A program made the translations under genes and the position numbers. From Zoopage sp. CT-All (lineage: Eukaryota > Zoopagomycota > Zoopagomycetes > Zoopagales > Zoopagaceae), in assembly GCA_004114245.1 (NCBI GenBank), contig QZWS01000021.1, forward strand, positions 1-39,764: DNA of 39,764 nt, read 5' to 3'. A model generated the notes under the pieces. The model did not search any database, was not told the origin of the DNA, and was given only the letters and a program-made list of their open reading frames with translations. Positions 20,800-29,687 of the stretch are shown here, piece by piece. How positions within the stretch are numbered: position 1 is the first letter of the stretch; each line of letters opens with the position of its first letter.

Positions 20800-23476
20800 A
20801 TGCTTCTACGCCGCCTGTTCCCAGGTTTGACTCCCTCCGTTGCGCGAGTGGTGTTTAGCTGACTGGGCGAATAGCAGCGCTTTTTGTTTTCGCGCCGTTG
20901 TTAGTGGCCGCTGCTCAGCCGGACGGAGATGCGGCGCTGACCAGGGACAGCGCCGAGGCCGAGGTGATTGCCGAGTCCGATGCACCGCCCTCGGCGGACG
21001 CATCCTCCAAGGAATCACACGCTCCCGGTTCAAATGCATCCAACGGTGTGTTTTTATGTATGTCACTGTTCTAATGTGGCGATAAGATTTGTATCGACGC
21101 GCTCGAGTCCTTCTGGACTCGTTACCGGCTGGCGATGTGGGCTTCATTCCGCCAGTGGACTCCCCCGTCGACACTCCAGAGGCATCCACTGGGCGTGCAT
21201 CCAGCAATGGCCATAATCCGCCCTTTCAGAGGGGCCCGCCAGGGTCATACACCGACAGGTTTATCTCCCGTGTTGCCGCAACGCTGCAGCACATTGTCTA
21301 CGGATTGGATGGCGCCGCTCCCTTTGGCCTTGGCTTCATGCGCAACCACTACTCCTCGTTTCGACGGCCAGAAGAGGTTTCATCCTCTCTCGCCGAGGCC
21401 ATTGGAATGCTTCAGCAGTCCGCCGATAACGAGGACAATCCCGACGCGCTGCACACCCTCGCGGATATATATTTTCACGGCACCTACAATCATCCGCGTA
21501 ACTTCTCCGCTGCATTTCATTATTACTCGCGTCTATCGACTCTCACCGGTAACGCGACAGCGCAGCACCACCTCGGCGTATTCTATTCCACCGGTCTGGG
21601 CGGTGTGCTGCGGGATCCCGCTCTTGCACTGCTGCACCACACATTCGCTGCTGTCGGCGGGAACCCTGCGTCAGAAATGATTCTCGGGTACAAGTATCTA
21701 TACGGCATTGGAGCAACCAAGTCATGCGAGGAGTCCGCATGGTACTACCGCCAGGTTGCGGATCGTGGCATGCGCTTGTATTTTGCCGGCCCCCCGGGCG
21801 GAAGAGACCTGCCCAAGCCACCCGTGCTGCTCTCCGATGAAGTCGGCGGCGTCTACGGTTATGACACTGAGCCCGATATCGTACTCGAGGACCTGCTGGA
21901 CTATTTCCGCATCAGCGCAAACCGGGGCGAGTATCACGCCAATCTCGTGCTCGGTCAGATATATTTTCTCGGAACCACCGCCATCCGGCGCGATATCCGA
22001 CGCGCGCGCGATCATTTCTTGGAGGTCGTTCGAAACACCTACAACCACGATGGCACCGTCAAGGGCGATGGTACCCGCGACCTGGCCGTGCTGCGCCGCA
22101 CCATGTCGGATCCGCACGAGATCGAGGCCGCCGGAAAGGCAGCGGCGTACCTAGGACGCATATACTGGCGCGGCGAAGGCGCCATCCACCAAGACAATTC
22201 CACCGCTCGTCGATGGTTCCTGCGTGCCGCCGAGCTCGGCATTGCTGATGGATTCAACGGCCTGGGGGAGATGTATCTCGCAGGCGCCAACGGCGTCAAA
22301 GACCTTGCCAAGGCCGAGCATTTCTTCTACAAGGCAGCAGAGGCAAAGAACGTTGATGCCCAAGCCAATTTAGGCATGCTCTACTACGACCAGAGGAAAG
22401 ACATCAAGGCGCTGAATTACTTTGCCATGGCTGGGGATAAGCACGTCGTGTCGACGTACTACCTTGGTGAGATCTACAACGAGGGCGTGACCATCACCCC
22501 ATCCTGTCCTGTGGCATTGACGGTAGCCCATCTCTCTGCCTTTATGTCGTGCTAATCACGCCTAAAGCACTTCAAGTCTGTTTCAGAGAAGGTGGACTGG
22601 GAGTACTCGCCGATCCCTCGTGCACTCGCTGCCTACCGTCGTGGAGACTTTGAGTCCGCACAGCTGTACTACCTTATTGCCGCAGAGATGGGCTACGCGT
22701 CTGCGCAAGCTAACCTTGCATGGTTGCTCGAGCAAACCCAGCCACTTGGCCTACCCACCGCCATTATAGCCGACAGCAATAGCAACAGCACCGATGGCCT
22801 TGCTCTTACATACTGGATCCGCGCCGGGAATCAAGGCAACGGCGAGGCGCGTATCAAGGCCGGGGACTACTTTTATTACGGCCGCGGCACACCGCGAGAC
22901 CTGGTCAAGGCCGCGGAGATGTACGAGACTGCAGCTGTCATCGATCGCAATTCCCTGGCTCGTTGGAATCTCGCATGGATGTTTGAGCAAGGTCTGGGCG
23001 TGGTCCGCGATATTCCCATGGCGAAGCACTGGTACGATACTGCGCTGGAAGTCAACCCCGATGCGTTCATACCCGTCATGCTGGCTCTAATCAAGTTGGT
23101 CGCGCTGTATGCCTGGGATGTGATGACACTGCAAGAAGTTGCGAACCCAAGGTTCATTCACGAAGGCCTGGCCGGAATGCTGCAGCCCCGTCGTGCTCGT
23201 GCAGAGGACCACGGTGTAAGTCCTGACCAAGATGGATGGGATATCGGCAAAAATGCCGAAAATTTGCGGCGTTGGAAGCGGCAATCTATTGCCTCGGAAG
23301 CAGATGAATCAAGCGAGGCTGCCGATGAGGTAGCGGGTGATGAGGAGGAAGGTGCTAGAGGCGTACCCGATGGCATTGTTATACTTGGTCTTGCGCTGGT
23401 GGTGGCATATATGGTGTATGTGCGACAATTTCGGTTGCAAGCAGATCAGCAAGAAGGCCTGAATGCTCGTGAGTGA
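20800..23476 (+). CDS. HRD3: ERAD adaptor Hrd3/SEL1L, Sel1-repeat membrane protein
   Basis: Four exons: 20800-20824, 20875-21045, 21087-22522 and 22568-23476, with introns of 50, 41 and 45 nt. The product has 846 residues. The first two exons together make a signal peptide (MLLRRLFP joined to AALFVFAPLLVAAAQ). An acidic/Ser-rich segment follows, then a long array of Sel1-type helical repeats, for example TAQHHLGVFYSTGLGG, AAYLGRIYWRGEGA and ARWNLAWMFEQGLGVV. One hydrophobic helix near the C-terminus (GIVILGLALVVAYMVYV) anchors it. Hrd3/SEL1L holds ERAD substrates in the ER lumen and regulates the Hrd1 ubiquitin ligase. The order of signal peptide, Sel1 repeats and C-terminal membrane helix is the family's. 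Confidence 0.92.
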
Positions 23477-23932
23477 AACATTCACTCAGGTTAAAATGTA
23501 CAATTGTCGCAGCCCATGAGTGCATTTTTATTGTGTTGCGTTCCGATGGTGGATTGCTAATGCAATTGTCAAGTCTATGCCATACTATTATATGAGGTAA
23601 GTCCCAGATTAGTAGTGCCTTCTTATTTACCAGGCATACATGTGAATTCTTGCCTTTCTCAGTGGCAATCTGCTCAATCATGCACACATATATATTATAC
23701 GCAGTGCATGTTGTCCTGAGCCAGTCTCTGTCGTCTCGCAGAATCTGGGCATGACGACAGAAATAGATCCTGGTGTGGAAACACTTGTTCCAAAAATAGA
23801 ATGGAAGATTCGCCGCCACCCATACAAAAGCCGCGCATCCATTGGTCGCTCCTTCCTCACACCTCCTCACCACTCGCTCGCAAGCATCTTCGCTTCTTCT
23901 CCCGCTCTTCTGCACATCTTTGCATATACACC
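23477..23932. other. Intergenic, promoter of tyrosine-rich secreted protein
   Basis: No gene is visible in these 456 bp. From about 23800 the sense strand is C/T rich, a pattern seen in promoters and 5' UTRs of strongly expressed fungal genes, running up to the ATG at 23933. Confidence 0.4.
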
Positions 23933-24748
23933 ATGCGTTCATTCTCCGCCCTGATCGTGCTCGCTGCTGCTGCGTTCGCCGCCGCTGCGCCCAGCGACTC
24001 TTACACTCCTGCCAAGACCACCGAATACTCATCCACTGCGTCGTCGTATACCCCGCCCAAGGATACGTATAAGACCAAGGATACGTACACTCCGTCCAAG
24101 GATACATATACGACCAAGGATACGTATACTCCGCCCAAGGATACATACACTCCGCCCAAGGAGACGTACACTGCCAAGAGTACATACACCCCGCCGAAGG
24201 AGACGTACACCGTCAAGGATACATACACTCCGCCCAAGGAAACGTACACTGCCAAGAGTACATACACCCCGCCCAAGGAGACGTACACCTCCTACACTGC
24301 TCCGACCACATATTACAGTGACTCAAAGTCATACGGTGATAACTACAGCAATGGGTACAGCTCCTATTCCGCGCCTACGAATAGCTACGGATCCAGCAGC
24401 TACTCATCGTATTCCGCGCCCAAGAATAGCTACGATTCCGGCAGCTACTCATCGTATTCCGCACCCAAGAATTACGGATCCAGCAGCTACTCGTCGTATT
24501 CCGCGCCCAAGAGTTACGAATCCAGCAGCTATTCCTCCTACTCTGCACCCAAGAATAACTACGGTTATCTGCAGCGCCGTGCACCCGAGCCAAGCTACTC
24601 TAATAGCTACTATGGCAATGACCATTATGGAAACAGCTACGGTAATGGCCATTATGGAAACAGCTATGGTAATGGCCACTACGGAAATGGCTATGGAAAC
24701 AGCTATTCTGACAGCTACGGCTATTCGCCCAGGAGGAGCGGCTATTGA
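23933..24748 (+). CDS. Tyrosine-rich repetitive secreted protein
   Basis: A single exon encodes 271 residues. An N-terminal signal peptide (about residues 1-19, MRSFSALIVLAAAAFAAAA) precedes three repeat blocks. Residues 43-119 are 6-7-residue units of the form KDTYTPP/KETYTA. Residues 143-209 are SSYSAPKN-type units. Residues 229-261 are GNSYGNGHYG units. About fifty of 271 residues are Tyr and I see no Cys. A dibasic LQRRAPEP site (about 213-220) could be cut by a Kex2-type protease between blocks two and three. The protein ends YSPRRSGY. The Lys-Thr-Tyr-Pro repeat style recalls mussel adhesive proteins and some fungal wall or spore-coat proteins, but I recognise no family. A structural wall, coat or adhesive role is inference. 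Confidence 0.85.
   Translation: MRSFSALIVLAAAAFAAAAPSDSYTPAKTTEYSSTASSYTPPKDTYKTKDTYTPSKDTYTTKDTYTPPKDTYTPPKETYTAKSTYTPPKETYTVKDTYTPPKETYTAKSTYTPPKETYTSYTAPTTYYSDSKSYGDNYSNGYSSYSAPTNSYGSSSYSSYSAPKNSYDSGSYSSYSAPKNYGSSSYSSYSAPKSYESSSYSSYSAPKNNYGYLQRRAPEPSYSNSYYGNDHYGNSYGNGHYGNSYGNGHYGNGYGNSYSDSYGYSPRRSGY
24059..24289 (+). repeat. Coding tandem repeat, TYTPPK units
   Basis: About six 39-nt units (two 6-7-codon half-units each) encode the first repeat block. The copies are near identical at DNA level, so copy number is likely to vary between strains. Confidence 0.85.
24359..24559 (+). repeat. Coding tandem repeat, SSYSSYSAPK units
   Basis: Five imperfect copies encode Tyr/Ser/Ala-Pro-Lys units of about 14 residues, the second repeat block of the secreted protein. 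Confidence 0.8.
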
Positions 24749-25345
24749 GCTGGTTTAGAAGACGATGCCTAGATATTGCGAGCTTTTGTAAATATTTTTC
24801 ATGGATGACTGTTTTTCATCCAGTTGATCTGTCACTTCTGTTACCTAATGAACAACTGCAGCAACAGAGGGACTCGTCTTTATCAAGCGTGTATGGATTC
24901 GAACAGCAGCAGCCCAAATCGAGCATGGCTTGTAGGGTCGGGGCTGTTAGACAATCCTTGAAGTTCTCAGCCAGTGGTCAAGGCCGTTTTCAGGTCGCTC
25001 GCCTATATTTTCCGATAATAAAACTTGAATGCTTGCACTGCACTACCCCAGTCCCGATTGGTCTCCAGTCACACGGGCTTCCATCCATATAGTGAATTAA
25101 GGGGGTTGAGTTGGCGGGAACCACATCACCACAGACTGTTCGCCGAGGATCGGATAGTCCTCACTGCCGATTTCCCTTGGCTTCGCCTTCGGTCGTCGTC
25201 CGTTCCGGGACTTGTGAGTGGGAACCACAAGCGTCAACTCTTTCGGCTGCATGTCCGCCATCAACACCAACTTTCGACCGCAACGTCCGTCGCTGCTCCT
25301 TTGCCTCCGATAACAATTCCCCATTCAATAGAGCACTACAATGAT
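24749..25345. other. Intergenic region
   Basis: Open frames in these 597 bp lack ATG starts with coding character, and I assign no gene. The segment holds the 3' end of the Tyr-rich gene and the promoter of the next one. Confidence 0.4.
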
Positions 25346-25852
25346 ATGGGAGCAATTCCCGGGCCGCCCTCGACGTCGGACGTTCATGGCATCCTCATGC
25401 TCATTCTCAGCATGGCCTCCCTGGCCATCCTCGCCGCCGCACTCTTCCTGCTCCTGAGACACCATTACCGTGCCTCGCGCGATCGGTTTGGCGCGATTCG
25501 GCTCTCGTCCCGGCCATCGAGTCCAGTTGGCCGCGGCGGGGAGGACTCTAGGGAGGACGAAGGCTTGTTTGGATCAAGGAATGTCGCCGTGATGCTGGAC
25601 CTGGAAGGCATGGAGCGGGAGCTGCAGGATGTGCATGCGTGGCGCGGCCGCAGTCCAAGCTTTAGCGAGCGTGACGACGACGTACGGGTGGTGACCAAAG
25701 GTCTGTCAACGCAGCAACCGAACGGAGGCATGCTTGATCCGTGGGCCCAGGATGCGCGGGATTGTCTTGACGATAGAGGGGATTCTTCAGGCGATGAGGG
25801 TGATCGGCTGGTGTCGAATCCGTATGCGCCGACCTCGAAGCGATTGCAGTAA
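25346..25852 (+). CDS. Small single-pass membrane protein of unknown function
   Basis: A single exon from the first in-frame ATG encodes 168 residues. A short N-terminus of about 16 residues precedes one strong hydrophobic helix (ILMLILSMASLAILAAALFLLL), followed by a positively charged stretch (RHHYRASRDRF). By the positive-inside rule the N-terminus faces out and the long C-terminal tail is cytosolic. The tail is rich in Ser, Arg, Asp and Gly with several RSPS/SSP-like phosphorylation-prone sites and looks disordered. I do not recognise a family. The gene is plausible because the frame keeps a coding composition to its stop and shows a clear membrane topology. Confidence 0.55.
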   Translation: MGAIPGPPSTSDVHGILMLILSMASLAILAAALFLLLRHHYRASRDRFGAIRLSSRPSSPVGRGGEDSREDEGLFGSRNVAVMLDLEGMERELQDVHAWRGRSPSFSERDDDVRVVTKGLSTQQPNGGMLDPWAQDARDCLDDRGDSSGDEGDRLVSNPYAPTSKRLQ

Positions 25853-26052
25853 GACTGGAATCTTGGATGCACTGTACTCTAGCAGACCCTTTGCTCTATT
25901 GTCAAGCGCATAGCCTTGTTTGGGGGAGGGGGGCGGGAGGGAACATTCTTGCAGCTGTCAGTCGCATCGTCTCCACCTTGCATGTCGACCTTGCTGCTAG
26001 CTTGGCCGTAATCACATTTTTCTTTTGCTCGCTCACCGTCGCATCCCGTGTC

Positions 26053-26808
26053 ATGTCCACCGCCGCACCGCCGAGCTCATGCCCTGCGCACGCCTCCACG
26101 ACCAACACACTCCGCGCCGGCTGCCCGGTACTGCCCGACGACGCTGCTGCGGCCAGCATTGACCCGCGCAACAACATGCCCACGGATCTGTCAGCGGACC
26201 CAACGCTGCCGGCCTCGCGTCTCTCGACCCGTCGCACCATCTCCTCCATCCCAAAACCTGCATCACCAGAGGACGCCAAAACCACCACAGACAGCCTGTA
26301 TGGGTCCGGCGACCGGTGGGAGTACCCCTCGCCGCAGCAGTTCCACAACGCGCTGCGCCGCAAGGGCATGCCCACGGACGAGGACGACGTCCCCTCGATG
26401 GTCCTGATTCACAACTTTCTGAATGAGCGGTGTTGGAGGGAGGTGGTGCGGTGGGAGTCGCGGCACCAGTTGGCGTGCTGCGAGCCCGGGACGCCGCCGA
26501 CGCTGGTGCGCTTCCAGGGACGGCCGAGCGAACCGACGCCCAAATCGCGCGTGTTGACGGCACTGGGACTGACGCCGCCGCCGTTCGATCGCCACGATTG
26601 GACGGTGCGGCGGTGTGATGGGAGGGAGGTGCGCTACGTGATTGATTACTATGGCGGGGAGGAGGAGCGGAAAGGGGACGGGGTGCCGGTGTTTTGGGCA
26701 GATGTGCGGCCAGCGCTGGATTCGTGGCAGGCAGTGGTGGCTCGTGTCGGGGTGTGGTGGGAGAGCAGGTGGAGTGGCGGTGCCAAGGAGGATGACATGG
26801 ACGAATAG
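26053..26808 (+). CDS. CYC3: Holocytochrome c synthase (cytochrome c heme lyase)
   Basis: A single exon encodes 251 residues. The N-terminus has two Cys-Pro motifs, C10-P and C24-P-V, the heme-regulatory type found in heme lyases. Core blocks follow: ISSIPKP, WEYPSPQQFHNALRRKGMP, VLIHNFLNERCW, where H120 aligns with the heme-ligand His of the human enzyme, LVRFQGRPSEP, PFDRHDWTVRRCDG and VRYVIDYYGG. The enzyme sits on the inner membrane facing the intermembrane space and joins heme to the CXXCH of cytochrome c. The frame upstream of 26053 is open, but the ATG at 26053 fits the family N-terminus. The gene converges on the FYR-domain gene with 41 bp between stops. Confidence 0.93.
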   Translation: MSTAAPPSSCPAHASTTNTLRAGCPVLPDDAAAASIDPRNNMPTDLSADPTLPASRLSTRRTISSIPKPASPEDAKTTTDSLYGSGDRWEYPSPQQFHNALRRKGMPTDEDDVPSMVLIHNFLNERCWREVVRWESRHQLACCEPGTPPTLVRFQGRPSEPTPKSRVLTALGLTPPPFDRHDWTVRRCDGREVRYVIDYYGGEEERKGDGVPVFWADVRPALDSWQAVVARVGVWWESRWSGGAKEDDMDE

Positions 26809-26849
26809 GCATGCTTTTGCAAGTGTATGATAGACCCGCTGTATCCTTC

Positions 26850-28010
26850 CTACTTATGCATCCCCGCCGCATCGCCCTCGGCAGTCTCTACGCGCCTCTT
26901 CTTTCCACCGATGGCACCCGACAACCACCTCCCGCCGGGGCCCCGTTCCTTGGGCATCAAGGGCCCGGGGTCAGGTCGATCCTCTGGCTGCACAAACGTT
27001 TGCCATTGGTAGCGCGAACACGCCCTCGCACCGGGAAGCTCCTGTATCAGCCAGGCCACGGTGGGATGCGAGAATCCAAAGTAGTCGGGGCCAGAGACAC
27101 TCGCCTGACCGGGGTCCTTGCCGCGCAGAATCTGTGCCTGGCGCATGGCGAGCACCCAGGCACCGGTGGGCGACTGGGCAACGAGCTTGCGCCCGGGCTC
27201 ATCCTCCGGCTCGATGGTGAACAGGGGCGGTCCACTGGGATTATCCTGATCACGCTCGATCCTCGCAGTCATGGTAGTGTATCGATCGGGGTTGAGCAGC
27301 GACTGGTACGGCCTCTTGATCTCGAAGCCCTCGGGCCAGATATATCTCTCATTGTGCCACCAGTCGGGCTCGCTGACCACACACCCAAGGTTGGTAACGG
27401 TGATGATGCCGACCTTGATCGGCAGCACGAAAGCGTTTGTGGTGGGGTCGCGCATAATGGGGACGGTGCGTTGGGGGAGCTGGCGGGGTTCGGTGAAGAG
27501 GGCATTTTTTCTAGCGTTGGAGTGTCCGCCACGGTTTGCGCCGCCGCCGGAGCCGGAGCGAGCAATGGGGAACAGTGCAGTGGTGGCGGAAGGGTGGGTG
27601 GCGCCAGCGGATGATAGGGCGGTAGCGGAAGTTGGGCCAGCATAGACAACGAGCTGGGCGACGGGGGCTGGGAGCGGCGGCATGACAACGTCCCGAACAT
27701 AGTCTGACATCTTTTTCGATATCGTTGGGATGGCTGCCATGTCTGTGTCGTCTGTGGGAACATTGCCCTCGGAGGCAGCAGCGGTTGTGGCAGAAGAGGC
27801 CTCCCCATTGAACTCGGTCTGCTTAAATACCGCGGCAAATCGCGACGACGCATCGCATCGAATATCTAACCAGGAGATGCGGTCAGCGATAGGAGAGGGG
27901 ACAAGGGCCGCACCCATGACGGCATCGTGATCATCGTCGTCATCAAGCAGCTCGCTCTCCTCGCCTGCACGCATCACCGCTGCGATGTCTGGACGCGCGG
28001 AGCCCAGCAT
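26850..28010 (-). CDS. FYRN/FYRC domain chromatin-associated protein
   Basis: The main exon is open from about 28109, but the first in-frame ATG is at 28010, giving 386 residues; a stop lies just upstream of 28109 next to a TAG that could be a splice acceptor, so a short 5' exon is possible. A Ser/Ala/Thr-rich half leads to the FYRN part (LPIKVGIITVTNLGCVV, YIWPEGFEIKRPYQSLLNP) and the FYRC part (PLFTIEPEDEPG, SPTGAWVLAM, SGPDYFGFSHPTVAWLIQEL). The C-terminus is basic (GGKKRRVET) and may be a nuclear signal. FYR domains occur in KMT2/Trithorax, KDM5-like and TBRG1 proteins; no SET or JmjC domain is seen here, so a TBRG1-like chromatin subunit is the closest description. The partner complex is unknown. 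Confidence 0.85.
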   Translation of the reverse strand: MLGSARPDIAAVMRAGEESELLDDDDDHDAVMGAALVPSPIADRISWLDIRCDASSRFAAVFKQTEFNGEASSATTAAASEGNVPTDDTDMAAIPTISKKMSDYVRDVVMPPLPAPVAQLVVYAGPTSATALSSAGATHPSATTALFPIARSGSGGGANRGGHSNARKNALFTEPRQLPQRTVPIMRDPTTNAFVLPIKVGIITVTNLGCVVSEPDWWHNERYIWPEGFEIKRPYQSLLNPDRYTTMTARIERDQDNPSGPPLFTIEPEDEPGRKLVAQSPTGAWVLAMRQAQILRGKDPGQASVSGPDYFGFSHPTVAWLIQELPGARACSRYQWQTFVQPEDRPDPGPLMPKERGPGGRWLSGAIGGKKRRVETAEGDAAGMHK

Positions 28011-28261
28011 TGCAATCACCTTATCCCTCAGTTCCCTAATAGGATGCGCTTGAAAGGGTGAGAGGGGCAGCAGCAACGCACTGGTCCCGGCGGCGGAGGG
28101 TGCGCACACGCCGCGTCGCCTTGGCTAGCCGCGTCGCCAGCACCTCATTTTCCTGGCAACCAAGCAAATAAGCGTCTCGCCCCAAAGGGGACGGCCACCT
28201 GCAGCACAAGCTCCGTGCGGCGCCTCATGCGATGTACAGTCTCCGAGGGAGCCATGCCCCC

Positions 28262-28267
28262 CACGTG
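28262..28267. promoter_or_regulatory. CACGTG E-box just upstream of RPC11
   Basis: CACGTG ends 8 bp before the RPC11 ATG. It is a consensus bHLH site; function is unproven and a chance match is possible. Confidence 0.35.
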
Positions 28268-28275
28268 ACCATTTG

Positions 28276-28611
28276 ATGCGTTTCTGCCCGTCATGCGCCA
28301 ACACACTGCAGCTGCAGCGCGGCTCGGCCTCCTCTGCGGCCAACCATTTCTCCTGCCCCACGTGTCCATACATCCACCCCATCACGCGACCTCTGCGGGG
28401 CGCCACGCGATTGGAACGCAAGGCTGTCGATGACGTGCTGGGCGGCGCACGCGCTTGGGAAAATGTTGACTCGACCGAGGAACGGTGTCCGCGCTGTGAG
28501 CATCCCCGGGCATACTTTTTGCAGGTGCAGACGCGCAGCGCCGACGAGCCCATGACGGTGTTCTACAAGTGCGCGAATCATGATTGCGGACACCAGTGGA
28601 GGGAGCGATAA
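28276..28611 (+). CDS. RPC11: RNA polymerase III subunit RPC11 (C11, TFIIS-like)
   Basis: A single exon encodes 111 residues, the usual family length. The N-terminal zinc ribbon has C4/C7 and C27/C30. The C-terminal TFIIS-like ribbon has C71/C74 and C99/C104, with the catalytic hairpin QVQTRSADEPMTVFYKC holding the acidic pair D90-E91. C11 stimulates RNA cleavage by Pol III and is needed for termination and reinitiation. The stop codon is 20 bp from that of the convergent phosphatase gene, so the 3' UTRs must overlap. Confidence 0.95.
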   Translation: MRFCPSCANTLQLQRGSASSAANHFSCPTCPYIHPITRPLRGATRLERKAVDDVLGGARAWENVDSTEERCPRCEHPRAYFLQVQTRSADEPMTVFYKCANHDCGHQWRER

Positions 28612-28631
28612 TAGAATATCATATTGTTGCA

Positions 28632-29642
28632 CTACTCCGTGCCTGGCTGCAGACTAGTGGCGATGGCGCGATAGCACAAATCCATCTGTGCGGCGGCCTG
28701 CACCATCCCGCGGCGTTGGCTTCGCAGCGAGCGCACCGTGTCCGCCACCACGTCATTTTCGGCGCCCCAGACTCCGCTGCTCTTTTCACGCTCGATTGCG
28801 AGCGCATTCAGAATCGAGTCCACGGTGGCATAAACACCGGTGCGGCCACACCCTGCTGAGCAGTGCAGCACCAGTGGGCCTCTTCCCTCGTCCCCATCCC
28901 CAGTCACCGCTTCCGTCGAATCATTGTACCTGTTGACAAGGTGGATGAGATGCACAAGCTCGGCGGGAGAGGACGGGACGCTGTGGTCGGGCCACCCCAG
29001 GTAGTGCACCATCCACACCTCGCGCTCCTCGGCCGCACCCTTGCGCAGCGAAAACTTTCGCACAATAGCTTTTCCGTCCAGTGCTTCTTCGACTGCCTCG
29101 GCACGCACCACCAATCCCTCGTGCTTGAGCACCATCGTCCCATCGCCTGCTCCTTCCTCGCCCCTCTCGGGCCAGTATTGGGCGCACTTCCGCTTGCCGC
29201 CCTCCACGCACCGGGTCATATTCACCACAACCCGCGCGCCACCCTCCCACACCATGCGCCAGAAATCTCCTACCGTCTCATCCATTGGCCCCTGTGCGCA
29301 GATGTACTGACGATGGTGCACCCTGACATGCGAGGCGTTGATGTACCTTCCATCGTCATCCGGGTCATCCGCCGCCACAAGCGGGGATAGAACGACACGC
29401 GTGGCGTCGTACGGGAGTATATCCATGTACCGGTTCTTCCATGCATTCTCCGGGAGCAGTGCTACGGTCGTGTGCATCAAATGGGCGGGGTCGCGCGCAG
29501 ATTGCGTTAGTGCGTGCGAGGACGCTGCGTGAATGGATGCGAGTGTATGGCTGGCATAGTGCGCTGGGTTCGGCGTCGCTGCGGTGTAGTGCGTGAGGAA
29601 CCGCGGCAGATGAGACACCGATGCAGTGAAAGTCGAGGACAT
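28632..29642 (-). CDS. Classical protein tyrosine phosphatase
   Basis: A single exon encodes 336 residues from the ATG at 29642. PTP motifs appear in order: NRYMDILPYDATRV, GRYINAS, YICAQGPMDETVGDFWRMVWE, KCAQYWP, the WPD loop (D219), the P-loop HCSAGCGRTG with catalytic C261 and R267, and the Q-loop RGMVQAAAQ (Q315, Q319). All catalytic residues are present. Only a short N-terminal helix-rich extension (about 60 residues) precedes the domain, so this is a soluble non-receptor enzyme like yeast Ptp1 or fission yeast Pyp, possibly acting on MAP kinases. The start lies 45 bp from that of the divergent JMJD4-like gene. Confidence 0.93.
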   Translation of the reverse strand: MSSTFTASVSHLPRFLTHYTAATPNPAHYASHTLASIHAASSHALTQSARDPAHLMHTTVALLPENAWKNRYMDILPYDATRVVLSPLVAADDPDDDGRYINASHVRVHHRQYICAQGPMDETVGDFWRMVWEGGARVVVNMTRCVEGGKRKCAQYWPERGEEGAGDGTMVLKHEGLVVRAEAVEEALDGKAIVRKFSLRKGAAEEREVWMVHYLGWPDHSVPSSPAELVHLIHLVNRYNDSTEAVTGDGDEGRGPLVLHCSAGCGRTGVYATVDSILNALAIEREKSSGVWGAENDVVADTVRSLRSQRRGMVQAAAQMDLCYRAIATSLQPGTE

Positions 29643-29687
29643 GGGTTCAGCCAGCGGAGAGTTTGGCGGTTGACTGCCGCAGCAGCA
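29643..29687. promoter_or_regulatory. 45-bp divergent start region, PTP/JMJD4-like
   Basis: This is the whole interval between two opposed start codons. It is GC rich with no TATA box, so the two genes probably share a bidirectional core promoter extending into coding sequence. Confidence 0.55.

Noticed and set aside
23379-24185. A 268-codon minus-strand frame with Trp/Tyr-Pro repeats
   Set aside because: It is the antisense shadow of the TYTPPK repeat of the Tyr-rich secreted protein.
24745-25092. A 115-codon frame overlapping the end of the Tyr-rich gene
   Set aside because: It overlaps a real gene's stop, has no recognisable features and looks like chance.
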